Shown here: positions 1 through 8,821 of the stretch, one piece after another
How the letters are laid out: each line of letters starts with the position of its first letter
Numbering within the stretch: position 1 is the first letter of the stretch
NCBI GenBank assembly: GCA_900316975.1
Contig: ONFA01000005.1
Location: 28,499-92,498, forward strand
DNA length: 64,000 nucleotides
Direction of reading: 5' to 3'
DNA from: an uncultured Prevotellaceae bacterium
Lineage (GTDB): Bacteria > Bacteroidota > Bacteroidia > Bacteroidales > Bacteroidaceae
Program-made: the position numbers and the translations under genes
Notes under the pieces: generated by a model
What the model was told of the DNA's origin: nothing
Seen by the model: the letters and a program-made list of their open reading frames with translations, nothing else
Database searches by the model: none

Positions 1-1441
1 CGATTTCCGCAACATCAGCATCTACGACCGCTTCGGACACCGCTCCACCATCAACGGACAGGTGACCCACCGCAACATGAAGAACTTCGCCTACCACTTC
101 AAGGCCGACCTTCACGAGTTGCTTGCCTACGATGAGACGGAGTTCAACAGTGACAAGTTCCTTGCCACTGTCTTCACCGACGGCGACCTCACCATCGACG
201 GCAGCGATGGGCATCCGCTCTATGTGAATGCAAACGTCACCCCCACCCGAGGCTCCGTCTTTGCCTACGATGCAGCCACCCCTGATGCCATCACGGGCAA
301 TTCCTTCATCGAGTTCCGCGACCGCGACTCCTTGTTGACCCGCAATCCGCAATTGCTCGCTCCTGAGTGGGATGAGGAAAATGTGCCTGTGACAAAAGAT
401 TCGCTCACCATCGTCAAGGAAGCCAAACGCAACTACAACAGCGACATATTCATCAACTTCGACATCAACCTCACCCCTGCCTGTGAAGTGAAACTCCGCA
501 TGGACAACATCGAGGACGGCTACATGCGCACCTTCGGCAACGCACGCCTCAAGGCACAATGGTACAACAAAGGCTCCTTCCAGATGTTTGGCAACTACAA
601 CATCTCCTCTGGTTCCTACCGCCTCTATCTGCAAGACATCATCTTCCGCGACCTTGCCTTGCAGCCTGGTTCCCTCGTTGAGTTCAACGGCAATCCCTTC
701 GATGCCAACATCCATCTGATTTGCCATCACACCATCAATTCCGTGCCCCTCAGCGACCTCACCTCTACCACCGCCTTCTCGCAAAACAACAAAGTGAAGG
801 TTATCTGTATCCTTGACATCACGGGCAAACTCGGCAACATGGACTTCAAGTTCAATATGGATTTGCCCAACGTGAACGAAGAGACACGCCAACTTGTGCG
901 CTCCATGATCAACTCCGAAGAGGAGATGAACACGCAGATGATATACCTCTTGGGACTGGGACGATTCTACCCCAACGAATATGCCCGTGCCAACGGCAAC
1001 GGCAATTCGGAACAGGCAGTCAACTCGCTCCTCTCCTCCACCCTCAGCGGACAAATCAACCAGATGCTCAGCAACATGATAGGCCGCGACAGCAACTGGA
1101 ACTTCGGCTCATCGCTCACCACGGGTGAGAAAGGCTGGGACGACCTTGACGTAGAGGGAATCCTCGAAGGGCGGCTCCTTGATGAACGCTTATTAATCAA
1201 CGGTGCTTTCGGCTATCGCGACAACGCCATGACCAACCGTTCTAGTTTCATCGGCGACTTCGAGGTGAAATGGCGACTCGATCAGAAGGGCAACCTCTAC
1301 GTGAAAGCCTACAACCAAACTAATGACCGCTACTTCACCAAAGCCACCCTCAACACACAGGGCGTGGGACTCTCATGGCGTCACAACTTCGAGAGCATCC
1401 GGCGACGAATGCGGCAGAAAGACAAAGAGAAACAAAAGTGA
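1..1441 (+). CDS. tamB: TamB C-terminal part (translocation and assembly module), 5' truncated by the window edge
   Basis: The reading frame is open from base 2, so the gene starts before the window. About 480 C-terminal residues are visible. They have the look of the TamB/DUF490 domain: repeated beta-strand segments, a stretch around NISSGSYRLYLQDI, and an aromatic, basic C-terminus. TamB is an inner-membrane-anchored periplasmic protein that works with TamA in outer-membrane protein assembly and is also implicated in lipid transport; this is family knowledge. The LOG-family gene begins 43 bases downstream on the same strand. The partner TamA would have to lie upstream and cannot be seen. 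Confidence 0.85.
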   Translation, partial: DFRNISIYDRFGHRSTINGQVTHRNMKNFAYHFKADLHELLAYDETEFNSDKFLATVFTDGDLTIDGSDGHPLYVNANVTPTRGSVFAYDAATPDAITGNSFIEFRDRDSLLTRNPQLLAPEWDEENVPVTKDSLTIVKEAKRNYNSDIFINFDINLTPACEVKLRMDNIEDGYMRTFGNARLKAQWYNKGSFQMFGNYNISSGSYRLYLQDIIFRDLALQPGSLVEFNGNPFDANIHLICHHTINSVPLSDLTSTTAFSQNNKVKVICILDITGKLGNMDFKFNMDLPNVNEETRQLVRSMINSEEEMNTQMIYLLGLGRFYPNEYARANGNGNSEQAVNSLLSSTLSGQINQMLSNMIGRDSNWNFGSSLTTGEKGWDDLDVEGILEGRLLDERLLINGAFGYRDNAMTNRSSFIGDFEVKWRLDQKGNLYVKAYNQTNDRYFTKATLNTQGVGLSWRHNFESIRRRMRQKDKEKQK

Positions 1442-1484
1442 AGCAAAAATATAATGCAGTATTAACACCTAAAACCAATCAGCA

Positions 1485-2510
1485 ATGAAAAAAAACTATC
1501 TGGCAGCCCTCACGCTGCTCCTTGCAGCAACAGCCTGCAACAAACAAGCAACCAACACTAACCAACTATTTTCCGACAAGGCTATGGACTATCTGAAGAC
1601 AGTACCCTACGATGTCAACCGCACGTCGCTCTACAATGCGGAAGACCTCTATGCAGGCTATGACCCTGCCAAACCCGAAACCTTCGATTCCTGCTACGAC
1701 ACCAAAGTCTATCAACACTACATCGAAAAAGGCAAGCAAGCCCGCGACGTGGAAGAATCGCTTGCACGCACCCTACACGACCATGGCATCCACGTGGCAC
1801 TCGACGAATTCTTCAAAGAGCACAACTCGCGCCTCTGCATCGGCATCATGGGTGGCCACGCCCTGTTGCGCACCGACCCCATGTACAAGAAAGTCGTGCT
1901 CCTCAGCAAGCGTCTGACCGAAGAAGGCTTCATCATGCTCAGCGGCGGCGGTCCCGGTGCCATGGAGGCAACCCATCTTGGCGCATGGATGGCTGGCAGA
2001 AACGAAGCCGAAGTGGACGATGCTGTAGAGATGCTCGCCAAAGCACCTTCCTTCAAAGACGAAGGCTGGCTCGCCTCCTCTTTCGAGGTGATGAAGAAAT
2101 ACCCCCTCGAGAGCAACTACGTCAGCCTCGGCATCCCCACCTACCTCTACGGACATGAGCCATCAGCACCCTTCGCTACCCACATCGCCAAGTTCTTCGA
2201 AAACAGCATCCGCGAAGACCTTATCCTCACGGTAGCCTTCGGCGGCATCATCTACACCCCTGGCAGTGCTGGCACCATGCAGGAAATCTTCCAAGACGCC
2301 GTGCAGAACCACTACGAGTCCTTCGGATTCTCCAGCCCGATGATTTTCCTCGGCACCGACTTCTGGACCAAAGAAATGCCAGTCTATCCATTCCTCGAGA
2401 AACTTGTTGAGATGGGCAAGTACAAGAACCTGCAACTCACCCTCACCGATGATTTCGACGTGGTGGCTGACAAACTCAACGAGTTCAAAAGCACCGCTCC
2501 CAAGGAGTGA
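1485..2510 (+). CDS. LOG-family (lysine-decarboxylase-like Rossmann) protein with a lipoprotein signal
   Basis: 341 residues. The N-terminus is basic, then hydrophobic, and reaches a cysteine at residue 18 (LLLAATAC), which reads as a lipoprotein signal peptide. The body carries the LOG/TIGR00730-type nucleotide-binding fold: GIMGGHA near 120, SGGGPGAMEA at 153-162 and PGSAGTMQE at 259-267, the last matching the family motif PGGxGTxxE with one Gly replaced by Ser. Family members cleave nucleotide monophosphates (cytokinin-activating LOG) or are uncharacterised, and are normally cytoplasmic, so the lipoprotein signal is odd. It lies between tamB and a secreted esterase. Substrate is unknown. 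Confidence 0.75.
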   Translation: MKKNYLAALTLLLAATACNKQATNTNQLFSDKAMDYLKTVPYDVNRTSLYNAEDLYAGYDPAKPETFDSCYDTKVYQHYIEKGKQARDVEESLARTLHDHGIHVALDEFFKEHNSRLCIGIMGGHALLRTDPMYKKVVLLSKRLTEEGFIMLSGGGPGAMEATHLGAWMAGRNEAEVDDAVEMLAKAPSFKDEGWLASSFEVMKKYPLESNYVSLGIPTYLYGHEPSAPFATHIAKFFENSIREDLILTVAFGGIIYTPGSAGTMQEIFQDAVQNHYESFGFSSPMIFLGTDFWTKEMPVYPFLEKLVEMGKYKNLQLTLTDDFDVVADKLNEFKSTAPKE

Positions 2511-2561
2511 AAATTTAAACCACGAAGTCATTCGTGCGTCAAAAATAAAACATTTACCTAA

Positions 2562-3467
<906 letters not shown>

Positions 3468-3497
3468 GAAAGAATATCTCCTTACAAATAAGATCCA

Positions 3498-3535
3498 ATC
3501 GGGCAGAACACACCATGTGTCCTGCCCGATTTTGT
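3498..3535 (+). terminator. intrinsic terminator after the esterase gene
   Basis: The stem ATCGGGCAG / CTGCCCGAT encloses a second paired segment ACACA-CCA-TGTGT and is followed by TTTTGTTTT. It ends the tamB-LOG-esterase transcript. Confidence 0.85.
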
Positions 3536-3559
3536 TTTAGCACATATCGGATAATTCCG

Positions 3560-3605
3560 CCCCCAAAAAAGTAGTGAGAGTATAACCACTTTTTTTGGGG
3601 GGGGG
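3560..3605. terminator. GC/AT block hairpin (C5-A6 / T7-G9)
   Basis: CCCCCAAAAAAGT pairs with ACTTTTTTTGGGGG around a 15-base loop. Either strand could read it as a terminator. The run of nine G is unusual and may be slippage-prone. It marks the left edge of the decayed restriction-modification island. Confidence 0.5.
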
Positions 3606-3686
3606 AGGAATACCTTTACTTCGGAAACACCACTTCCCTCTTTTGACTTAGTTCTATCTTAACGAGAGTTCCCATTTCTATATTAT

Positions 3687-3875
3687 TTGTCTTTCTACAA
3701 AGACAATAAAATTGCAAACAATCTTAAGAGGGCTGTTCGATCAAACATAAAACGTATCCCCGATGATTTCATGTTTGAATTGACAAAAGATGAGTTCGAT
3801 CCTTTAAGATTCTATTTTTTCACCTCAAACACAAGAGGTGGAAATCGCGATCTTTTTTCTCCATCTAATTTTTGA
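3687..3875 (+). pseudogene. ORF6N-domain protein fragment
   Basis: A 62-codon open stretch contains NIKRIPDDFMFELTKDEF followed by TSNTRGG. This is the hallmark core of the ORF6N DNA-binding domain found in phage and mobile-element proteins. The usual N-terminal part and the C-terminal half are missing, and it stops right after the RGG region. No convincing start signal is seen. I read it as a remnant of a mobile-element gene rather than a working small protein. Confidence 0.6.
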
Positions 3876-3885
3876 TGCAAGAGAT

Positions 3886-3917
3886 GTTGGTAGAGTGAAA
3901 AAGAAAGTGTAACTTTG
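3886..3917 (+). promoter_or_regulatory. Bacteroidetes-type promoter for the restriction remnant
   Basis: The -7 box TAACTTTG is at 3910-3917. A weak -33 box (GTTG, 3886-3889) lies 20 bases upstream. The first ATG follows 22 bases after the box. Confidence 0.5.
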
Positions 3918-3939
3918 CAACACAAAACCTGAAACATGT

Positions 3940-4092
3940 ATGGCGCAAGGGAAACAAGTTAAGAATGGAAAGGCTTTTGAATACGCCATCGCCAAGGTAT
4001 ATTGCGAGCACATTAATCAGCAGGGTGTAAATGCCGTGCTGGTTGAGAATGAGGCATGTGCGCAGGCGAGAGGGTACTATGAGGAGTGCTAA
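3940..4092 (+). pseudogene. probable N-terminal fragment of a HaeIII-like restriction endonuclease
   Basis: A 50-codon frame starting with MAQGKQVKNGKAFEYA and continuing to VENEACAQARGYY stops early. NGKAFEYA followed by a short helix and a VENE-like segment resembles, from memory, N-termini of HaeIII-family type II endonucleases. That family would fit the GGCC-type methyltransferase remnant at 6068. The catalytic part is absent. The promoter and start look intact, so this would be a gene cut off after its first exon-sized piece. Assignment is tentative and leans on the methyltransferase context. Confidence 0.45.
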
Positions 4093-4108
4093 ACAAGAAC
4101 ACAAGATT

Positions 4109-4372
4109 ATGACGGAAATATTTGACTTTCATACAATGCAAATAAATTGGCAGGGGAAACAATACCCTTTCAGGGAAATTGACATGAAGGATAAACCTTA
4201 TTATGTGCTTGTGAGCGTTGTGGATTTGGAGAGAGTTTTATTGGAAACGAACGATTTCCCTGTTAACAGCAAAGCTGAATGGGTGGATAATAAAATCGCC
4301 TACTATTTTGAATCCGAGGAGGATTTACATCAAAGCGATCAAGTTTTACTGAATATAATTTATGAATCATGA
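4109..4372 (+). CDS. unrecognised 87-residue protein, first gene of an overlapping pair
   Basis: Begins MTEIFDFHTMQINWQG and is acidic overall. An in-frame ATG lies at 4079, but 4109 starts after the preceding fragment has ended and is preferred. The stop overlaps the next gene's start as ATGA, implying translational coupling. No family is recognised. The size, acidity and overlap with a nuclease-like partner resemble antitoxin-toxin or control-protein arrangements, but that is inference only. Confidence 0.55.
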   Translation: MTEIFDFHTMQINWQGKQYPFREIDMKDKPYYVLVSVVDLERVLLETNDFPVNSKAEWVDNKIAYYFESEEDLHQSDQVLLNIIYES

Positions 4373-4875
4373 TACGATATCAGTTTTTTCCACGTTCGAG
4401 AGGCGTGACAGAGGAAATCCAAAAAGTTATTGACTGTTTCAAGGTTGTGGAGAATGAGATTGATTCCTCTACAAAAAATCTTGTCTCAAATGATGTGCTT
4501 ACAGTTGTTCGTCCACATATTGAAAGGAATGGGTACAAAGTGGAAAAGGGCAAGAGTGACGAAGAAAAGATTGACGTACCTGTTTTGTTCGGTCAAGATA
4601 ACAAGATTGATAAATCTTTCTATGCTGATGCCTTGAGTTCTGACGGTAGGATTGTGATAGAAGTAGAAGCTGGGCAGGCAACAGAGAATCATCGCTTCTT
4701 GAAAGACATATTCGAGGCATGTATGATGTTTGACGTAGAATATCTTGTGCTTGCCGTTAGGAATATATACAGAAAGCATGATGATTTTCAACGCATTTTT
4801 ACATTCCTTGAGACAATGTACATCTCAAATCGTTTACAATTACCATTAAAAGGAATACTACTTATCGGATATTAA
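4369..4875 (+). CDS. PD-(D/E)XK-like nuclease-fold protein, function unknown
   Basis: 168 residues. The central part reads FYADALSSDGRIVIEVEAG, where an acidic residue followed by a strand carrying ExE is compatible with a PD-(D/E)XK nuclease core. The C-terminal half (FEACMMFDVEYLVLAVRN to PLKGILLIGY) alternates helices and strands as such folds do. It overlaps the 87-residue gene by four bases. Sitting between restriction and methylation remnants, it could be a nuclease from a second defence system. I do not recognise a named family; the nuclease reading rests on motif shape. Confidence 0.6.
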   Translation: MIRYQFFPRSRGVTEEIQKVIDCFKVVENEIDSSTKNLVSNDVLTVVRPHIERNGYKVEKGKSDEEKIDVPVLFGQDNKIDKSFYADALSSDGRIVIEVEAGQATENHRFLKDIFEACMMFDVEYLVLAVRNIYRKHDDFQRIFTFLETMYISNRLQLPLKGILLIGY

Positions 4876-4887
4876 TGGGTAAACACT

Positions 4888-5028
4888 ATGGTTCTTTTAC
4901 GTAGATCAACTACAGAGATTCGAGTTGATTTGGCAGAGAAAACAAAAGAAATGAAGGAGATTTTGCCCTTGAAGGCAATTGCTGGCAAAAAAATATTAAC
5001 ATTGAATAACTTAAAGATGGCATTGTAA
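4888..5028 (+). CDS. small hypothetical ORF (46 residues)
   Basis: A short frame starting MVLLRRSTTEIRVDLAEK, rich in Lys, Glu and Leu, fills the gap between the nuclease-like gene and the transposase. It could be a small protein or the tail of a deleted gene. There is no recognisable domain and no clear promoter. Confidence 0.25.
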   Translation: MVLLRRSTTEIRVDLAEKTKEMKEILPLKAIAGKKILTLNNLKMAL

Positions 5029-5047
5029 TAACTGTTGACGAAGAGTT

Positions 5048-6025
5048 ATGACACGTGAAGAAGCCATAGCAGCAGGCATGGAGGTGCATGAGATACAGCA
5101 CTCGATGAAGAGGCGCACTCCATGGCATGACTATAGCCGAAAGGGAACGTACATGCTGACCCTTGTGGTGAGGGGACGTATAGCGTTATTGGGTACGTTG
5201 AAGGGAGGCTTGGAGGGAGAAGTGGCTCCTTTTGTGGAATATTCTGTTCTTGGAAGCACAATTCTTCAGGAAGAACAGAAGAAGATTCATCGCTATTACC
5301 CACAGGTGGAGGTGTGGAAACTATGTGTTATGCCCGACCACTTGCATATGATTGTCAGGATCAATGAGGACATGGGAGAAGGGAAGCATCTTGGGAAGGT
5401 GGTGGCAGGATTCAAATCGGGATGCAATCATGTTTATTGGAAGGTGTTCAACATGAATGAACCACCAAGACAGGGTTTGTTCGAAGATGGCTATTGTGAC
5501 AAGATTCTTATGCACGATGGTCAATTGGACAACTGGAAGCGTTACCTTGACGACAATCCTCGCCGATTGATGATGAAACGTCGGAATCCTGATTTGTTTA
5601 CCATACTTGCAGATATGGAGGTGGCAGGTGAGCGATGTGGGGTGGTGGGTAACAGATTCCTGCTGGATGTTCCCGACAAGATGGCCGTCATCGTGCATAG
5701 ACGCTATACTGATCAGGAAATCGCCCGACTGCGAGAGGAATGGCTGGAATGTGGCGAACGCGGAGGCGTGCTTGTTAGTGCCTCTATCTCTCCAAAAGAG
5801 AAAGAGATTTTGCGAGAGGCTATGAGTCGAGGCTACAACATCATCCTGCTACGGGAGAATGGCTTTCCGAAGCTGTACAAGCCCTCTGGTGAGGCTTTTG
5901 ATGCTTGTGCAAGGGGGCTGCTTTTGCAGATAAGCCCTTGGGAGTTCCACTATGAGAAAAGGGTGATAACGAGGGCGCAATGCCTTTTCTTGAATTCGAT
6001 GGCAGAGAGGATAGTTGGCGCTTGA
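5048..6025 (+). CDS. RAYT/Y1 (IS200-like HUH) transposase with a DprA-like C-terminal region
   Basis: 325 residues. The N-terminal domain, about 30-175, is a single-tyrosine HUH nuclease: MPDHLHMIV gives the HxH pair at 98 and 100, and DGYCDKIL gives a candidate catalytic Tyr at 149, followed by YLDDNPRR. Such REP-associated tyrosine transposases move or shape repetitive palindromes. The remaining 120 residues (IVHRRYTDQE, then SISPKEKEILREAMSRGYN, then GLLLQISPWEF) resemble the Rossmann part of DprA-type proteins. The gene sits exactly where the N-terminus of the methyltransferase should be. Confidence 0.75.
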   Translation: MTREEAIAAGMEVHEIQHSMKRRTPWHDYSRKGTYMLTLVVRGRIALLGTLKGGLEGEVAPFVEYSVLGSTILQEEQKKIHRYYPQVEVWKLCVMPDHLHMIVRINEDMGEGKHLGKVVAGFKSGCNHVYWKVFNMNEPPRQGLFEDGYCDKILMHDGQLDNWKRYLDDNPRRLMMKRRNPDLFTILADMEVAGERCGVVGNRFLLDVPDKMAVIVHRRYTDQEIARLREEWLECGERGGVLVSASISPKEKEILREAMSRGYNIILLRENGFPKLYKPSGEAFDACARGLLLQISPWEFHYEKRVITRAQCLFLNSMAERIVGA

Positions 6026-6067
6026 TAGAATAAACTTACCATTCAAGCGGCGAAACCGCATGGGACT

Positions 6068-6964
6068 GTGGTGGGAAAGTCACTGTCCGCATCAGTTTTG
6101 CTGATGTCCTATTCAGACTTCTGCAATGCAAAGTTTATGTCTCGCAACCGTGTGCGCAGTTGGGATGAACAAGGCTTCACCGTACAAGCAAGCGGTAGGC
6201 AATGTCAGTTGCATCCACAAGCACCGAAGATGCAAAAGATTGATTCGGAACACCATATCTTTGTTCCAGGGCAAGAGCATCTTTACAGAAGAATGACAGT
6301 GCGTGAAGTGGCAAGAATACAAACATTTCCAGATGATTTCAAGTTCATTTATGAAGATGTGAATGATGGCTATAAGATGATTGGGAATGCGGTGCCTGTC
6401 AATCTCGCCTACCATGTTGCCATGCAGATAAGAAGGACATTGGAGGCGCATGGCATACGATTGGAAGAACGTAGCAAGATAAAGAAAGTTGCTGCTCCAC
6501 GTGTCCAACAACTTGACTTTTTCAAGTTGCTGGAACAATATCCCGATGAAATCGTCAATAATTCTATTGTTGCTGAAAGCCAAGATGTTGAATACACATC
6601 ATTGAGGAAGGACAAGAATGTATTGATTTCTCTGGTGAAGAACGACAACATCGAGCAATACCTTGACCGCACTGCAAAAGTGTATTATACAGGCAAGCGA
6701 TTCCCTGCAACGGTGGCACTCAACAAACTATACTACTTCATGCCATATGTAAAGAATAAGGGAATACGAGATTTGTACTTGATTAAGATAGCCCGTGTGG
6801 GCACTCGCAAGGAAGGTCAACCAGACAATGATGCGAACGATTTCCGCTTGGTGTTCGAAATAGAGTTTGTAAAGCAACTATTTGATAATTACAAGCTTGT
6901 TGAATTGAAGATTTGGCATGCATTTACGGATACGACGATGAAAGAGGTGATGGCTTTTTCATGA
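6068..6964 (+). pseudogene. C5 cytosine methyltransferase, HaeIII-like (GGCC), C-terminal part only, with a long extension
   Basis: The stretch [18 protein letters not shown], then [13 protein letters not shown], then [20 protein letters not shown] (motif IX) and [15 protein letters not shown] (motif X) closely matches the C-terminal part of M.HaeIII as I remember it. Everything N-terminal is missing, including the SAM-binding FxGxG and the catalytic PCQ loop, so this cannot methylate. About 150 further residues (from [10 protein letters not shown] to the end) form an extension not present in M.HaeIII. The GTG at 6068 is only the first possible start in the open frame. The transposase gene ends 42 bases upstream. 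Confidence 0.85.
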
Positions 6965-7093
6965 CCTTTTACGATCCCCATTTTACACGGTTCTTCTGTA
7001 ATATAGTAAAAGAAGGACCATCGAAATCAAGAAAAGATACACGGTTCTGTTTACACTACCCTTGATGAATGCTAAAATACATGATGTACACCT

Positions 7094-7143
7094 ACATAAA
7101 AAGCAGGGGGCACTTCTTACTGAGTGTCCCCTGCTTTTTATGT
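7094..7143. terminator. bidirectional terminator between the island and the sodium-pump operon
   Basis: A 21-base stem starting ACATAAAAAGCAGGGG and ending CCCCTGCTTTTTATGT has one G-T wobble and an 8-base loop. A/T runs on both sides serve both strands. Confidence 0.85.
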
Positions 7144-7161
7144 AAATATTGTGGATTCCTT

Positions 7162-8334
7162 TTATGAGAGGAAGCCGAGCAGAACACCGGCTGCAACGGC
7201 TGATCCAATCACACCTGCCACATTGGGTCCCATGGCATGCATGAGGAGGTAGTTGTGGGGGTCTGCCTTCAATCCCTCGTTCTGGGAGATGCGGGCTGCC
7301 ATTGGAACGGCTGAAACACCAGCATTACCGATGAGCGGGTTAATCTTCTGGCTCTTCGGAAGGAAGAGGTTCATGATGTGAACGAAGATGACACCGCTGG
7401 CAGTTGCCACAATGAAGGCGCATGCTCCGATGATGAAGATGAAGATGGTGTTCCATGTGAGGAACTCGGATGCCTGTGTGGAGCAACCTACGGTGAGACC
7501 GAGGAGCATCACCACGATGTCGTTGAGGGCTGAACCTGCAGTCTTGGCAAGACGCGTGGTCTTGGTTGACTCCTTAAGGAGGTTACCGAAGAAGAGCATG
7601 CCGAGCAGAGGCAGACCAGATGGGACAATGAAGGTGGTGATGAGCAAGCCGACGATGGGGAAGAGCATCTTCTCTGTCTGGCTGACCTGGCGGGCAGGCT
7701 TCATCTTGATTTGGCGCTGCTTCTGAGTGGTGAGCAGTTTCATGATACCAGGCTGGATGACTGGCACGAGTGCCATATAGGAGTAGGCACACACAGCGAT
7801 GGCTCCCATGAGGTTGGGACTCAACTTGCTGGAGAGGAAGATGGCCGTAGGACCGTCGGCACCACCGATGATAGCGATACCAGCCGCCTGATTAGGCTCA
7901 AATCCGAGAGCAAGTGCCACCATGTAGGCTCCGAAGATACCGAACTGAGCGGCTGCACCAATGAGCATGAGTTTCGGATTGGCGATGAGCGCCGAGAAGT
8001 CGGTCATGGCACCAATGCCGAGGAACACGAGAGGGGGATACCATCCTTGCCGCACACCTTGGTAGAAGATGTTGAGCACGGAGTTATCCTCGTAAAGACC
8101 TATCTCAAGACCGGCATCCTTGAAGGGAATGTTTCCCAAGATGATGCCGAGACCAATCGGAATGAGAAGCAGTGGCTCAAAGTCCTTGGCGATGGCAAGC
8201 CAAATGAAGAAGGCGCCGACAGCAATCATGATGATGTTGGCCCATTCCACGTTGGCAAAGCCTGTGTAGGTGAGGAAGTCCGCAAGTTTCGTTCCGATGA
8301 AGTCCATTGTAGAAACACTTTCGAGTAACATCAT
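7162..8334 (-). CDS. mmdB: Na+-translocating decarboxylase beta subunit (MmdB/OadB family)
   Basis: 390 residues, almost entirely membrane-spanning. The Na+-site signature IGGADGPTAIF places the key Asp at 160, and NPLIGNAGVSAVPMA near the C-terminus is the second conserved ion-site loop. In the family this subunit decarboxylates carboxybiotin and exports Na+. It is the last gene of a leftward operon with the biotin carrier, an OadG-like subunit and the carboxyltransferase, which points to a methylmalonyl-CoA decarboxylase. An internal Met at residue 10 is an alternative start. A second beta subunit lies at 61728. Confidence 0.92.
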   Translation of the reverse strand: MMLLESVSTMDFIGTKLADFLTYTGFANVEWANIIMIAVGAFFIWLAIAKDFEPLLLIPIGLGIILGNIPFKDAGLEIGLYEDNSVLNIFYQGVRQGWYPPLVFLGIGAMTDFSALIANPKLMLIGAAAQFGIFGAYMVALALGFEPNQAAGIAIIGGADGPTAIFLSSKLSPNLMGAIAVCAYSYMALVPVIQPGIMKLLTTQKQRQIKMKPARQVSQTEKMLFPIVGLLITTFIVPSGLPLLGMLFFGNLLKESTKTTRLAKTAGSALNDIVVMLLGLTVGCSTQASEFLTWNTIFIFIIGACAFIVATASGVIFVHIMNLFLPKSQKINPLIGNAGVSAVPMAARISQNEGLKADPHNYLLMHAMGPNVAGVIGSAVAAGVLLGFLS

Positions 8335-8374
8335 AGCGATTTACAATTTAGCAATTTACAATTTACTATTTTTG

Positions 8375-8803
8375 TTACGCGATGGTGATGAGGATGGCAC
8401 CTTCCATGACGGTGTCGCCCTTCTGCACTTTCACTTCCTGAACCTTTCCGTCGCGGTCGGCATCGATGTTGTTCTCCATCTTCATGGCTTCGAGCACCAC
8501 AACGGTCTCGCCTTTCTTAACAGCCTGTCCGACAGTCACCTTGATGTCGTTAATAGTGCCTGGCAGCGGTGCGCGAACGGCAGATACGCCTGCCTCGACA
8601 GCCTCCAACTTCTCTTTGGGAGCCTCGACGGTCTTGACTGGAGCAGCCACAGCACGCACGACGGGTTTGGGCTGAGCAACTGGCTTTTCGAGTTCCACTT
8701 CGAACTCGATGCCGTTCACTTCAACTTTGGCGATGTTCTCTTCAATGCCATTGATTTTCACATTGTAAGGAGCACCTTTGATTTTATAATTATATTCTTT
8801 CAT
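8375..8803 (-). CDS. mmdC: biotin carboxyl carrier subunit of the methylmalonyl-CoA decarboxylase
   Basis: 142 residues. The N-terminal 45 form a small strand-rich region, a Pro/Ala/Val linker covers about 41-78, and the C-terminal biotinyl domain carries EAMKMEN with the biotinylated Lys at 108, 34 residues from the end as usual. It shuttles CO2 from the carboxyltransferase to the membrane beta subunit. It sits between the OadG-like gene (18 bases upstream) and the beta subunit (40 bases downstream). Confidence 0.92.
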   Translation of the reverse strand: MKEYNYKIKGAPYNVKINGIEENIAKVEVNGIEFEVELEKPVAQPKPVVRAVAAPVKTVEAPKEKLEAVEAGVSAVRAPLPGTINDIKVTVGQAVKKGETVVVLEAMKMENNIDADRDGKVQEVKVQKGDTVMEGAILITIA

Positions 8804-8821
8804 GTTATCTGTTTTGTTGTT

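Noticed and set aside
6039..6060. GCGG-CGAAA-CCGC hairpin right after the transposase as its REP end
   Set aside because: Only a four-base stem and no matching copy at the left end of the gene; too weak to call a transposon end.
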